The notes under the pieces were generated by a model that made no database searches, was not told the DNA's origin, and saw nothing but the letters and a program-made list of their open reading frames with translations. This document shows, piece after piece, positions 32,357-43,292 of a DNA stretch of 64,000 nucleotides. Source of the DNA: an uncultured Burkholderiales bacterium. Lineage in GTDB: Bacteria; Pseudomonadota; Gammaproteobacteria; Burkholderiales; Burkholderiaceae_A. A program made the translations under genes and the position numbers. The stretch covers positions 186,001-250,000 of the forward strand of contig CALMJH010000041.1 in assembly GCA_937864175.1 (NCBI GenBank). Reading direction: 5' to 3'. Numbering within the stretch: position 1 is the stretch's first letter; every line of letters starts with the position of its first letter.

Positions 32357-32545
32357 ATGAAAACGTTGATCGCTGCCCTGGCCGCTGGCCTGTTTGCTAC
32401 CGCTTCCATCGCTCAGACCGCTGCTCCTGCCGCTGCTCCTGCCGCCCCCGCTGCAGAGAAGAAAGCTGAAAAGAAAGCTGACAAGAAAGCTGATAAAAAA
32501 GCTGACAAGAAAGCCGAAGACAAGAAAGCCGAAGCAAAGAAGTAA
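32357..32545 (+). CDS. Small exported Ala/Lys-rich repeat peptide
   Basis: MKTLIAALAAGLFATASIAQ signal peptide followed by APAAAPAAPAAEKKAEKKADKKADKKADKKAEDKKAEAKK; cgaggac upstream. Confidence 0.75.
   Translation: MKTLIAALAAGLFATASIAQTAAPAAAPAAPAAEKKAEKKADKKADKKADKKAEDKKAEAKK
32458..32543 (+). repeat. Degenerate 12-nt tandem repeat (aagaaagctgac-like) encoding KKAD/KKAE
   Basis: gaagaaagctgaaaagaaagctgacaagaaagctgataaaaaagctgacaagaaagccgaa... Confidence 0.85.
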
Positions 32546-32559
32546 GCCCGGCCTGACCA

Positions 32560-32581
32560 TTCGACCTCCCACGAGGTCGAA
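32560..32581 (+). other. Perfect hairpin downstream of the Lys-rich gene
   Basis: TTCGACCTC-ccac-GAGGTCGAA, 9-bp perfect stem. Confidence 0.8.
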
Positions 32582-32588
32582 GAGTCTA

Positions 32589-32630
32589 AAATCAGCCTCC
32601 CAGGTTCTGCCTCGGAGGCTGATTTCTTTT
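32589..32630 (+). terminator. Terminator-like hairpin whose 3-prime arm contains the Shine-Dalgarno of the next gene
   Basis: AAATCAGCCTCC (32589-32600) / GGAGGCTGATTT (32614-32625), then cttttATG; GGAGG at 32614-32618. Confidence 0.75.
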
Positions 32631-33122
32631 ATGCGGACACTCACCTCAACGCTGCTAGTCGTCCTCCTGTCGACCCACCACGCTGGCGCCCAATCTGAGC
32701 CCGCCAGTGCGGCCTCTGGCAGCCAGCCAGAGGCACTTCGGGCACTTCGGGCCCTTCAGATCAAATCGTTCCTCGTAAAAGCAGAGGTCGCCGATCGGCC
32801 CTCTAGCCGAGCCCGTGGGCTCATGTACCGCCAGAGCCTCGCAGACAACCATGGCATGCTATTTGTATTCGACTCGCCCAGTCGACAGTGCATGTGGATG
32901 AAGAACACGCCTCTAGCGCTCTCGGTTGCCTTCATCGACACCGCCGGCCGAATCGTCAACATTGAGCAGATGGAGCCTCAGACCGAGACCATTCACTGCT
33001 CGACCAGCCCTGTGGTCTATGCCCTGGAGATGCAGCAGGGCTGGTTCTGGGCCAGGGCAATTAAGTCTGGAGACGAGGTGAGAGGACTCCCCCCTCTGCC
33101 GACCACGCAGAGCGGCCCATAA
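32631..33122 (+). CDS. Exported DUF192 family protein
   Basis: Signal-like MRTLTSTLLVVLLSTHHAGAQ; VADRPSSRARGLMYRQSLADNHGMLFVFDSPSRQCMWMKNTPLALSVAFID matches DUF192. Confidence 0.88.
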   Translation: MRTLTSTLLVVLLSTHHAGAQSEPASAASGSQPEALRALRALQIKSFLVKAEVADRPSSRARGLMYRQSLADNHGMLFVFDSPSRQCMWMKNTPLALSVAFIDTAGRIVNIEQMEPQTETIHCSTSPVVYALEMQQGWFWARAIKSGDEVRGLPPLPTTQSGP

Positions 33123-33145
33123 AAAAGGGCTGCAGAGGCAGCCCT
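33120..33145 (-). terminator. Rho-independent terminator downstream of sodB
   Basis: agggctgc-agag-gcagccct (33126-33133/33138-33145); minus-strand U run from plus-strand aaaaaa at 33120-33126. Confidence 0.85.
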
Positions 33146-33168
33146 GGAGGCTCGGTGAGGGCCCGCAA

Positions 33169-33747
33169 CTAGCCAAAGTTCTTGGCGACAAAGCTCCAGT
33201 TCACGAGGGACCAGAAGGCGGCCATGTAGTCGGGACGACGGTTGCGGTAATCCACATAGTAGGCATGCTCCCAGACATCGCAGGTCATCAGAGCCTTGTC
33301 CGTACCAGTCAGGGGTGTGGCGGCGTTGCTGGTGTTCACAATGTCCAGGCTTCCGTCGGCCTTCTTCACAAGCCAAGTCCAGCCGCTTCCGAAATTGCCA
33401 ATGGCACTCTTCGTGAAGGCCTCCTTGAATGCCTCAAAGCTGCCCCACTTCTGGTCGATGGCTGCGGCCAGGGCGCCCGTGGGCTTTCCGCCGCCGTTGG
33501 GTGCAAGGCAGTGCCAATAAAAAGTATGGTTCCAGACCTGGGCGGCATTGTTGAAGACGCCTCCGGACGACCGGCGAACGATGTCCTCCAGCGAGGCGGA
33601 CTCAAACTCGGTGCCCTTGATGAGGTTGTTCAGGTTGGTGACATACGTCTGGTGATGCTTGCCGTAATGGAACTCAAGGGTCTCTTTGGAGATGTGAGGG
33701 GCGAGCGCATCGAGGGCATAAGGCAGGGGTGGCAGTGCGTGTTCCAT
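33169..33747 (-). CDS. sodB: Superoxide dismutase (Fe type)
   Basis: [56 protein letters not shown]. Confidence 0.96.
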   Translation of the reverse strand: MEHALPPLPYALDALAPHISKETLEFHYGKHHQTYVTNLNNLIKGTEFESASLEDIVRRSSGGVFNNAAQVWNHTFYWHCLAPNGGGKPTGALAAAIDQKWGSFEAFKEAFTKSAIGNFGSGWTWLVKKADGSLDIVNTSNAATPLTGTDKALMTCDVWEHAYYVDYRNRRPDYMAAFWSLVNWSFVAKNFG

Positions 33748-33807
33748 CTGGGACTCTCCTGTCGTTGAGGAAGAATTGAGCAGCCCACATTATGACCAGA
33801 CCGAACC

Positions 33808-35010
33808 CTAAATACGCCGCTGGGCCGAGAGGGTTTCCACCCGGGCACTGAACTCGCCGTCAGAGAGCACCACCTGCAGCTCTGACTTGGGCTGCAACCC
33901 GACGACAGAGGTGAGGACCTGACCATTAGGCCCCGTGACCATCGCGTAGCCTCGGGCCAAGACCGCAGTGGGGCCCAGATGGTCCAGCTGGTCGGCCAGA
34001 CGCTGGATCCGGTGTCGAAGACCGGTCTGCCAGCGCTGTCTGGCCAAGGCAAGGGCCTGGGCCGACTGTTCGAAACGAAGCCGATTGAGACGCATGGTCT
34101 TTCGCGGATCCGGCAGGCTTGCCTGGGCCCGATCCAGCCGCTGCTCGGCCTGACGAAGTCTGGTCAGCATCCATCCTTTCAGGGTCTGCTGAGCGGCCTG
34201 AAGATCGGCCATGGCCTGCTCATCCCCGCGGGCCAGCCAGGCCGCAGCAGCCGTTGGGGTGGCGGCCCGGTGATCCGCCACAAAATCAACGAGCGTGACG
34301 TCGGTCTCATGGCCGACTCCGCTCACCACTGGAACCTTCAAACGACTCACGGCACGCACCACCTCCTCGGTGTTGAAGGCCCAGAGGTCCTCCAGGCTTC
34401 CCCCGCCGCGAATGACCGCCAGCGCATCGAACGGGAGTTCCCCTGCCCTCTCCAAGGCGCGCACGAGTTGACCCGGCGCCTCCTGCCCCTGGACCAGGCT
34501 GGCCAGAATGGTCACCTTTAATCGAGGGGCACGGTGCCGCAGGGTAATGAGAAAGTCCCGTAGAGCAGCTGCCGAGAGCGAGGTGACTACGCCCACATGG
34601 GCCAGCCGAGTCGGCCAGGCACGCTTACGGCCCGGATCAAAGAGGCCCTCGGTCTCAAGCTTGTGCTTCAGGCGCAGAAAGGCCTCATAAAGCCCCCCCT
34701 GCCCCACCCGGCGCATCTGAACAATCCGCACCTGGAACTCACCCCTTGGCTCGTAGAGGCCAGGGGCTACGACAAGCTCTACTGAGGTGCCGGCCGCAGG
34801 CACAAAGCCCACCAAATCGGCCTCACGCCGAAACATCACGGCCTTCACGCTGGCCTGCGCATCCTTCAGGGTGAGGTACCAGTGCCCGCTTGCGGCAACC
34901 GTCAACTGAGAGACCTCGGCCTGCAGGGAAACGGCCGGAAAGTGCCTTGCAAGAGCCTGCGCTATCAGGCGATTTAGTTCGGAAACGCTTATAAAACCTG
35001 GATCTTGCAT
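33808..35010 (-). CDS. xseA: Exodeoxyribonuclease VII large subunit
   Basis: ISVSELNRLIAQAL, HVGVVTSLSAAALRDFL, IRGGGSLEDLWAFN, SGVGHETDVTLVDFVADHRAATPTAAA; likely start ATG 35010. Confidence 0.96.
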   Translation of the reverse strand: MQDPGFISVSELNRLIAQALARHFPAVSLQAEVSQLTVAASGHWYLTLKDAQASVKAVMFRREADLVGFVPAAGTSVELVVAPGLYEPRGEFQVRIVQMRRVGQGGLYEAFLRLKHKLETEGLFDPGRKRAWPTRLAHVGVVTSLSAAALRDFLITLRHRAPRLKVTILASLVQGQEAPGQLVRALERAGELPFDALAVIRGGGSLEDLWAFNTEEVVRAVSRLKVPVVSGVGHETDVTLVDFVADHRAATPTAAAAWLARGDEQAMADLQAAQQTLKGWMLTRLRQAEQRLDRAQASLPDPRKTMRLNRLRFEQSAQALALARQRWQTGLRHRIQRLADQLDHLGPTAVLARGYAMVTGPNGQVLTSVVGLQPKSELQVVLSDGEFSARVETLSAQRRI

Positions 35011-35280
35011 AAAGAAATCCCTTGCGATCAGGGGTTCAGGACCAAGACTTCTCCACAAGGCCTTGCCCCGACTGAAATAAAAGCAACATTCTGAGTGCTG
35101 GCGCGGGTTTAACGACTCCCAGCCCCCAGGACAAGCGCCATCAATTTATTTAACTATCTGTTTTTAAATAAGATTTTATTTCTTGCTAAATCGCATCTCC
35201 GGCCCTTGGCCCGCCTGCGCCCCCTCGCACTGCCTTACACTCTGGCCACCCAATGCGCATTTAACCCAGTCAATACGGCC

Positions 35281-36462
35281 ATGTCCACAGACTTATCCAC
35301 ATCCCAGCCAGCGCTGGCGCCAATCCAAGCGGCGCTCTGGGCCCGTTGGTTCCCTGGGCAGGGCATCCGTCCTCCAGCCTGGGCCCGAGGACTCCTCCTG
35401 CTGGCCACTCCGCTCTTGTTGACCCTGGGGGCCCTCACCGCCCTGGTCGGCCGCCAGCGGGCTCTGGCCCAGCAGCGGGCTCGACGACTGGAGGGCCAGC
35501 TGGTGCTGTCGATAGGAAACGCCATTGTTGGAGGAACCGGCAAGACGCCGGCCTGCCTGATGGTGGTCGAGGCGCTGCGCGAACTCGGTCACCGACCGGG
35601 CGTGATCTCCCGAGGCTATGGCCGCAAGGCCCCAGACCAGGTCCTGGTGGCCTGCCCGAGCGAGCTTGGGCAGATCGACGCCCACCAATTGGGCGATGAG
35701 CCCTGGTGGCTCGCCTGGAGAGGACAGGTCCCGGTTGCCGTGGGTGCAGACCGTCATCAGGCAGCCCTGGCACTGCTGGCCAGGGCCCCAGAGCTCACGG
35801 CCTTGGTTCTGGACGATGGTCTCTCCCAGACCAGCCTAAGAGTGGACCACCACCTGCTGGTGCTTGACCATCGGGGTCACGGCAACCACCGCTGCCTGCC
35901 GGCTGGCCCACTGCGAATGCCCTGGTCAGGAGGACCACCGGAGGGCCTGCAAATCGACGCGGTCTTGCTAAGGGAGGAGGCAGCAGACCCAACACCACTC
36001 ACCTGGTCCATTCGACCGAAGCCCCGTCTGCTCCAGACCTCGACTCTCACGATGGGCTGGACCCAACTCGACTTAACCAGCCGAGACCATCCTCAGAAGC
36101 CTCTGGCGAGCCTTCCCATGGAGACTGATCGCCGGATGGTCCTGACCACCATTGCCCAGCCCGAGCGCTTTTATCAGACACTGCGCAGGCAGGGGCTGAG
36201 CTGGACCGAGACCCTGAGGCTGCCAGACCACACACCCAACCCCTGGCGAGGCCTCGAACAGGCCCTGCAGCGTCCAGCGTCGGCTGCAGACCAGCTGCTG
36301 ATGACTGAAAAGGATGCCGTAAAATTCCTGAGCAACGCCAATCAGCTGTCGGCCCTCTTGAGCCGCTTCCCGCGAGGGGTCTGGATGCTTCGTCAGACCA
36401 TGAGCTTGAAGACCAAGGCCGAAGACTGGCTGCCCGCCCACCACAGACCGAAGAGGCCCTGA
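35281..36462 (+). CDS. lpxK: Tetraacyldisaccharide 4-prime-kinase
   Basis: VLSIGNAIVGGTGKTPACLMVVEAL Walker A, GVISRGYGRKA, VLDDGLSQ; start ATG 35281. Confidence 0.93.
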   Translation: MSTDLSTSQPALAPIQAALWARWFPGQGIRPPAWARGLLLLATPLLLTLGALTALVGRQRALAQQRARRLEGQLVLSIGNAIVGGTGKTPACLMVVEALRELGHRPGVISRGYGRKAPDQVLVACPSELGQIDAHQLGDEPWWLAWRGQVPVAVGADRHQAALALLARAPELTALVLDDGLSQTSLRVDHHLLVLDHRGHGNHRCLPAGPLRMPWSGGPPEGLQIDAVLLREEAADPTPLTWSIRPKPRLLQTSTLTMGWTQLDLTSRDHPQKPLASLPMETDRRMVLTTIAQPERFYQTLRRQGLSWTETLRLPDHTPNPWRGLEQALQRPASAADQLLMTEKDAVKFLSNANQLSALLSRFPRGVWMLRQTMSLKTKAEDWLPAHHRPKRP

Positions 36463-36463
36463 C

Positions 36464-36652
36464 ATGGATCCCAAATTGCTCGACATCCTGGCCTGTCCCA
36501 GCTGCAAGGGCCCGTTGCGCCACGACCGGCCAGAATCAAGACTGGTTTGTTCGGCCGAGGCGCTGGCCTATCCCATTGTCGACGGCATTCCGCATCTGCT
36601 CCTGCAAGAGGCCCAGCCCTTCGACCAGGAGACGGTCGACCATGGTGAGTAA
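36464..36652 (+). CDS. Trm112 family protein (YcaR-like)
   Basis: MDPKLLDILACPSCKGPL...ALAYPIVDGIPHLL; between lpxK and kdsB. Confidence 0.93.
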   Translation: MDPKLLDILACPSCKGPLRHDRPESRLVCSAEALAYPIVDGIPHLLLQEAQPFDQETVDHGE

Positions 36653-37412
36653 GTACTGGATCTGCATTCCCGCCCGACTCCGTTCCAGCCGCCTACCCGA
36701 GAAAGCGCTCGCGGACCTCGCCGGCCAGCCCATGGTGGTAAGAGTGGCGCAGGCCGCAGCCCGAACCCGAGCGTCTCGGATTCTGGTGGCCACGGACAAC
36801 CGGGCCATCGAGTCAGCCGTCAAGGCAGCAGGCTTTGAGTGCCTCATGACCAGCGCCGACCATGCAACCGGCACTGACAGGCTCGCAGAAGTCGTCCAAC
36901 AGACTCGGGCCGAACCGCACCAGGTTCTCGTCAACCTTCAGGGAGACGAACCCCTGATGCCGGAGGCCCCCCTAGACCAGGTGGCCATGGCCTTGGATGC
37001 CGATCCCTTCGCCAGTGTCTCGACAGCTGTCACTGCCATTGAAGACCAGGCCACTCTTCAAAACCCCAATGTCGTTAAAGCTGTCATTGGACTGTCTGGG
37101 CAGGCCCTCTACTTTTCGCGCGCACCAATTCCCTATCAGCGTGACGGCTCCGCAGTGCCCGAGCCGGGGGTCCCGCTCGGCTGGCGACACCTGGGGCTCT
37201 ACGCCTACCGAGCTGCTGCGCTTGAGGCCTTTGCCCATTGGAGCCCCAGTCCCGCAGAGACCCGCGAGCAGCTCGAGCAGCTGAGATGGCTGCACCAGGG
37301 CCACCGGATCACCTGTGTCGAACTCGCATCAGCCCCGCCGCCGGGGGTCGATACCGCAGAAGACCTCGAAGTCGTAAGAAGAGCATTTGGCCGACGCGCC
37401 AGCAGCCTATAA
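36642..37412 (+). CDS. kdsB: 3-deoxy-manno-octulosonate cytidylyltransferase
   Basis: [50 protein letters not shown]; start ATG 36642 overlaps Trm112 gene by 11 nt. Confidence 0.95.
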   Translation: MVSKYWICIPARLRSSRLPEKALADLAGQPMVVRVAQAAARTRASRILVATDNRAIESAVKAAGFECLMTSADHATGTDRLAEVVQQTRAEPHQVLVNLQGDEPLMPEAPLDQVAMALDADPFASVSTAVTAIEDQATLQNPNVVKAVIGLSGQALYFSRAPIPYQRDGSAVPEPGVPLGWRHLGLYAYRAAALEAFAHWSPSPAETREQLEQLRWLHQGHRITCVELASAPPPGVDTAEDLEVVRRAFGRRASSL

Positions 37413-37449
37413 TGGACAGAAACACAACAACAACAGTCTGGAGACGACC

Positions 37450-38106
37450 ATGCGCTTGATCCTTCTTGGTCCGCCGGGAGCGGGTAAAGGCACGCAGGCC
37501 AATTTCATTAAGTCAGCCTTTCACATTCCTCAGATCTCGACAGGCGACATGCTGCGCGCGGCTGTCAAGGCAGGAACGCCACTGGGCCTTGCGGCCAAAA
37601 AGGTCATGGACTCCGGCGGCCTGGTCAGCGACAAGATCATCATCAATCTCGTCAAAGACCGGCTGACGCAGCCCGACTGTCACGACGGCTACCTCTTTGA
37701 CGGCTTCCCACGAACCATCCCTCAGGCCCAGGCGATGAAGGATGCGGCGGTGCGGCTCGACGTCGTCTTGGAGCTTCAGGTTCCGGATGCAGACATCATC
37801 GACCGCATGAGTGGTCGGCGAGTCCACGTTGCCAGTGGCCGCACCTACCACCTCACCTACAATCCACCGAAAACTGCTGGCCTCGACGACGAGACGGGTG
37901 AGCCCCTGATCCAGCGCGACGACGACCGCGAGGAGACGGTTCGCAAGCGGCTAGAGGTCTACCATGCGCAGACCAGTCCGCTGGTCGACTTCTACACCCG
38001 TTGGGCCGCCAGTGGCGATCCTCTCGCTCCCAAAATGGCGAGCATCCGGGGAGTGGGCAGTGTCGACGAGATTACGCAGCGGGTGATGCAGGCCCTGGGT
38101 CACTAG
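37450..38106 (+). CDS. adk: Adenylate kinase
   Basis: [44 protein letters not shown]. Confidence 0.98.
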   Translation: MRLILLGPPGAGKGTQANFIKSAFHIPQISTGDMLRAAVKAGTPLGLAAKKVMDSGGLVSDKIIINLVKDRLTQPDCHDGYLFDGFPRTIPQAQAMKDAAVRLDVVLELQVPDADIIDRMSGRRVHVASGRTYHLTYNPPKTAGLDDETGEPLIQRDDDREETVRKRLEVYHAQTSPLVDFYTRWAASGDPLAPKMASIRGVGSVDEITQRVMQALGH

Positions 38107-38428
38107 CCAGGCCCAGAGAGACGAGACTGGCCGGGGTCATGGGCAGGTCGTTGTCTCGCGCGAACGAGACCGCGAACTCCCAGGCCTTGGGCTCAAGTTC
38201 GGCAAGTCGGCTGTCGACCACCACCGCCTTCACGCCCTCGACCACCACCGGCTGCGCGTAGGGTGAGAAGCCGGTTGGCTGGGCGTAGGGATTGGTCGTG
38301 CCATCCCGACTATAGCCAGGCCGAAAAGGGGCCAAGACTCCGGCGAGTCGTTCCGCCCAGTCGCTGGGGCGAAACGTCTTGCCAGCGTGGGTCCTGCCCT
38401 GGATCAGAAAATGCTGGGTTTGAGTCAC
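38072..38428 (-). CDS. DUF3579 domain-containing protein
   Basis: [33 protein letters not shown]...[32 protein letters not shown] resembles betaproteobacterial DUF3579; likely GTG start 38428; the 5-prime extension to 39166 is antisense to argD and spurious. Confidence 0.8.
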   Translation of the reverse strand: MTQTQHFLIQGRTHAGKTFRPSDWAERLAGVLAPFRPGYSRDGTTNPYAQPTGFSPYAQPVVVEGVKAVVVDSRLAELEPKAWEFAVSFARDNDLPMTPASLVSLGLASDPGPASPAA

Positions 38429-38533
38429 TGGGAACACCGAGACGTTAGGCGGGACGGGGATCCTCGCCGCGAATTGCAATGCAGAAAGCGTTATTCTAAC
38501 GGTCTTGGCCTTTACCACTAACCCGCCCTCATC

Positions 38534-39724
38534 ATGACGACTCCACAGTCTCCACTCATGCAGACCTACGCCCGCCTGCCCGTGGCCTTTGTCCGTGGTG
38601 AGGGGGCCTATCTCTGGGACCAAGAAGGCCGTCGATACCTCGATGGCCTCTCCGGCATCGCCGTCAACACGCTCGGCCATGCCCATCCAAAGCTCGTCGA
38701 GGCTCTCAGCAGGCAAGCCGCCACGCTTATTCACACCTCCAACCTCTACGAGGTTCCCCTCCAGACCGCCCTGGCTCAGCGACTCGTCGACCTCTCGGGC
38801 ATGACCAACGTGTTCTTCTGTAACTCGGGCCTTGAGGCCAACGAGGCGGCCCTCAAGCTCGCCCGAAAGCACGGCTACAACAAAGGCCTCAGCAACTCCA
38901 AAGTCATCGTCTTCGAGGGGGCCTTCCATGGCCGCTCCATTGCAACTCTCTCGGCCACCGCCAACGCAAAGGTCCACAAGGGCTTTTCCCCTCTGGTCGA
39001 AGGCTTCGTTCGGCTGCGCATCAACGAGATCGAGCCTGTGGCCCAGGCCCTCGCATCCGACAGCAGCATCACGGCCATTTTCCTTGAGAGCATCCAAGGC
39101 GAGGGGGGAATTCAACCGGCCCACCTCGACTTCATTCGAGACCTGCGTCGCCTCTGTGACGCCCACGACGTACTGCTGATGCTAGACGAGGTCCAGTGTG
39201 GAATTGGCCGCACGGGCAAATGGTTTGCCCACCAATGGGCCGGCATTAAGCCTGATGTGATGCCCCTGGCCAAGGGACTAGGCTCTGGCGTACCCATCGG
39301 GGCCGTTGTCGCCCATGGCAAGGCTGCGAGTCTCTTCGAGCCTGGCAATCACGGCACCACCTTTGGTGGGAACCCGCTGGCCATGCAGGCGGGCCTGACC
39401 ACACTCCAGGTCCTCGAGGACGAGGGGCTCTTGAAAAATGCCCACGATCGTGGCGAGCAGATCATGTCCATGCTGTCGTCCCAGCTGGCCGGCCTACCCG
39501 GGGTTTGTGAGGTTCGCGGCAAGGGCCTTATGATCGGCGTTGAGCTCGAGGCACCCTGCGCTGCCCTGGTTGCGAAGGCACTCGCTGCGGGGCTTCTCAT
39601 CAACGTCACCGCCGAGAGAGTCGTCCGAATTCTTCCGCCGCTCACCCTCTCGGCCGATCAGGCAGACGAGATCGGCCGGCAGGTTGGAGCCCTCATCAAG
39701 GCCCACCTCCAAGGGGCCCACTGA
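38534..39724 (+). CDS. argD: Acetylornithine aminotransferase
   Basis: NSGLEANEAALKLARKHGY, LMLDEVQCGIGRTGKWFAHQ, PLAKGLGSGVPIGA PLP-lysine site. Confidence 0.95.
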   Translation: MTTPQSPLMQTYARLPVAFVRGEGAYLWDQEGRRYLDGLSGIAVNTLGHAHPKLVEALSRQAATLIHTSNLYEVPLQTALAQRLVDLSGMTNVFFCNSGLEANEAALKLARKHGYNKGLSNSKVIVFEGAFHGRSIATLSATANAKVHKGFSPLVEGFVRLRINEIEPVAQALASDSSITAIFLESIQGEGGIQPAHLDFIRDLRRLCDAHDVLLMLDEVQCGIGRTGKWFAHQWAGIKPDVMPLAKGLGSGVPIGAVVAHGKAASLFEPGNHGTTFGGNPLAMQAGLTTLQVLEDEGLLKNAHDRGEQIMSMLSSQLAGLPGVCEVRGKGLMIGVELEAPCAALVAKALAAGLLINVTAERVVRILPPLTLSADQADEIGRQVGALIKAHLQGAH

Positions 39725-39725
39725 G

Positions 39726-40661
39726 ATGGCGGGCCGCCCCACCGGAATTCAACACTTCCTCGAGTTCAAAGACCTCGACCGGCAGACCCTGGACTATCTG
39801 TTTCGTCGCAGTCTGATCATTAAAGACCGGTTCAAGAAATACATCCGGCACATGCCCCTCCAAGACCGAACCCTCATCATGGTCTTCGAAAAGGCCTCCA
39901 CCCGCACCCGCCTCTCCTTCGAGGCCGGCATGCACCAGCTTGGTGGGGCTGCCATCTACCTCAATACCCGCGACACCCAGCTGGGTCGCGGTGAGCCCGT
40001 GGAAGACGCCGCAGAGGTCATGTCCAGAATGTCCGACCTAGTCATGATTCGAACCTACGAACAGTCCATCATCGAGCGGTTTGCGGCCCACTCGCGGGTT
40101 CCCGTCATCAATGGCCTGACCAACGAGTACCACCCCTGCCAGATCCTGGCCGACATCCTCACCTTTATCGAGCACCGTGGATCCATTCAAGGGGCCACGG
40201 TCACCTGGATCGGCGACTCCAACAATGTCTGCAACACCTGGCTACAGGCCGCAGAGATTCTGGATTTTCAAGTTCGTGTCTCCACCCCACCGGGCTACGA
40301 GGTCGAGCCGGAGCGGGCTGGGCTTCATGCCACCAGCCACTTCCAGGCCTTCGCCGACCCCCTAGAGGCCTGCAAAGGCGCAGACCTGGTCACCACCGAC
40401 GTCTGGACGAGCATGGGATTCGAGGCCGAAAACGAGGCTCGCCGCCAGGCCTTTGAGAATTGGTGCGTCGATGCCGAAATGATGTCGCAGGCCAAGCCGG
40501 ACGCCCTCTTCATGCATTGCCTGCCCGCCCACCGGGGCGAGGAAGTCACCGCCGAGGTCATTGATGGTCCCCAGTCTGTCGTCTGGGACGAGGCCGAGAA
40601 CCGGCTTCACGCTCAGAAGGCCCTCATGGAATACCTTCTACTCGGACAGATCGACGACTGA
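39726..40661 (+). CDS. argF: Ornithine carbamoyltransferase
   Basis: FEKASTRTRLSFEAGMHQLGG, NGLTNEYHPCQILAD, MHCLPAHRGEEV; start ATG 39726. Confidence 0.97.
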   Translation: MAGRPTGIQHFLEFKDLDRQTLDYLFRRSLIIKDRFKKYIRHMPLQDRTLIMVFEKASTRTRLSFEAGMHQLGGAAIYLNTRDTQLGRGEPVEDAAEVMSRMSDLVMIRTYEQSIIERFAAHSRVPVINGLTNEYHPCQILADILTFIEHRGSIQGATVTWIGDSNNVCNTWLQAAEILDFQVRVSTPPGYEVEPERAGLHATSHFQAFADPLEACKGADLVTTDVWTSMGFEAENEARRQAFENWCVDAEMMSQAKPDALFMHCLPAHRGEEVTAEVIDGPQSVVWDEAENRLHAQKALMEYLLLGQIDD

Positions 40662-40707
40662 GCCCCTCTTCTTCTAGTGCCCCCCTTCACCACCCATCTG
40701 AATCCTT

Positions 40708-41928
<1,221 letters not shown>

Positions 41929-41949
41929 CCCCCTACGACTGGAGTTGCC

Positions 41950-42435
41950 ATGCCCTCATTCGATGCCACCCTCGAAGCCGATGCGACCGAGCTGCGCAAT
42001 GCGGTTGAACAGACCAGCAAGGAAATTGGGACTCGGTTTGACTTCAAGGGGACAAGCGCTGGCGTGGAGCAGAAGGACCGGGAATTGACCTGCATCGCAG
42101 ACAGCGAATTTCAGCTGGGCCAGGTCAGGGATGTCCTGGTGGGCAAATGCGCAAAGCGGGGCGTGGACGTCCGGTTTCTCAAACTAGGCGAAGTCCAGAA
42201 GCTGGGCGGTGACAAGATCAAGCAGGTCATCACCGTCCGCCACGGAATTGCGGGTGACGACGCCAAGCGCATAGTCCGCATCATCAAAGACAGCAAGATG
42301 AAGGTCCAGGCCGCCATTCAGGGAGATGCCGTGCGCATCACTGGGGCCAAACGAGACGACCTGCAGGCCGCCATCGCCCTGCTCAAAAAGGAGGTCTCAG
42401 ACCTGCCGCTGAATTTCGGTAATTTCCGGGACTAG
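41950..42435 (+). CDS. YajQ family cyclic-di-GMP/nucleotide-binding protein
   Basis: [52 protein letters not shown]. Confidence 0.95.
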   Translation: MPSFDATLEADATELRNAVEQTSKEIGTRFDFKGTSAGVEQKDRELTCIADSEFQLGQVRDVLVGKCAKRGVDVRFLKLGEVQKLGGDKIKQVITVRHGIAGDDAKRIVRIIKDSKMKVQAAIQGDAVRITGAKRDDLQAAIALLKKEVSDLPLNFGNFRD

Positions 42436-43292
42436 ACTTCGCCAGCCGCCATGGGCCCATGAATACGGGCCCAGGCCGAGTGGTTGTGGATGGACTCGAA
42501 GTTTTCGGCTTCGACGGTGTAGCGGGCAACACCCGGAAGTCCTCCAACCGTCAGGGCCACATCCCTGACCAAGTCCTCCACAAACTTCGCGTTCTCGTAG
42601 GCACGCTCTGTCACGTACTTCTCGTCAGGCCGCTTGAGCAAGCCCCAGAGTTCGCAGGAGGCCTGAGACTCCACAGCCTGAATCAGCTCGACCACCGAAG
42701 GGCATACTCCCTTGGCCGGGTCTTGCATGACCACACTGACCAACACTTCGCTTCGCTGATTGTGGGCGCCGTAGTCGGAGATCTCTTTTGAGCAGGGGCA
42801 GAGGCTCTTGACGGGGACCCAGACCTGCAGGCTGACCTCCGTAACCTCCTGGCAGACGTGGGCCTGGAAACCCACTCGGTAGTCCATCAGGCTCTTCACA
42901 CCACTGACAGGGGCTGCCTTCTCAATGAAGAAGGGAGCCTTCAACTCAATGGAGCCCTCCTGGGCCTCGAGCAGGACAATCATCTGCTGCGCCAGACGCG
43001 CCATAGCATCCGGCGTGAGTGGGGTCCCCTCTTTGTTCATGGTCTCTAGGAGGGCCACGAAGCGACTCATGTGGGTGCCTTTGCGGTCGGCAGCAAGCGC
43101 GACCGACAGCGAGAATTCAGCGACAGAGGGCTGGCTCGCCGCATGGTCGAGTCCAAACAAGACCGGGTAACGGAGTCCACGCACACCCACACGGTCAATG
43201 GGCAGGTTTCGGGCGTCTACTGTTCCCTGAACGTCGGGCATGGTGGCAGACCGGGTCTGCAGCAGACCCGAGGATTCTTTGAGCATGTTCAT
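42432..43292 (-). CDS. folE2: GTP cyclohydrolase FolE2
   Basis: [48 protein letters not shown]. Confidence 0.95.
   Translation of the reverse strand: MNMLKESSGLLQTRSATMPDVQGTVDARNLPIDRVGVRGLRYPVLFGLDHAASQPSVAEFSLSVALAADRKGTHMSRFVALLETMNKEGTPLTPDAMARLAQQMIVLLEAQEGSIELKAPFFIEKAAPVSGVKSLMDYRVGFQAHVCQEVTEVSLQVWVPVKSLCPCSKEISDYGAHNQRSEVLVSVVMQDPAKGVCPSVVELIQAVESQASCELWGLLKRPDEKYVTERAYENAKFVEDLVRDVALTVGGLPGVARYTVEAENFESIHNHSAWARIHGPMAAGEV

Noticed and set aside
38428-38533. Possible ArgR box upstream of argD
   Set aside because: No convincing match to an ARG-box palindrome in the intergenic sequence
38429-39166. 5-prime extension of the minus-strand 364 aa ORF
   Set aside because: Only the last 118 codons look like a real protein (DUF3579); the rest is antisense to argD
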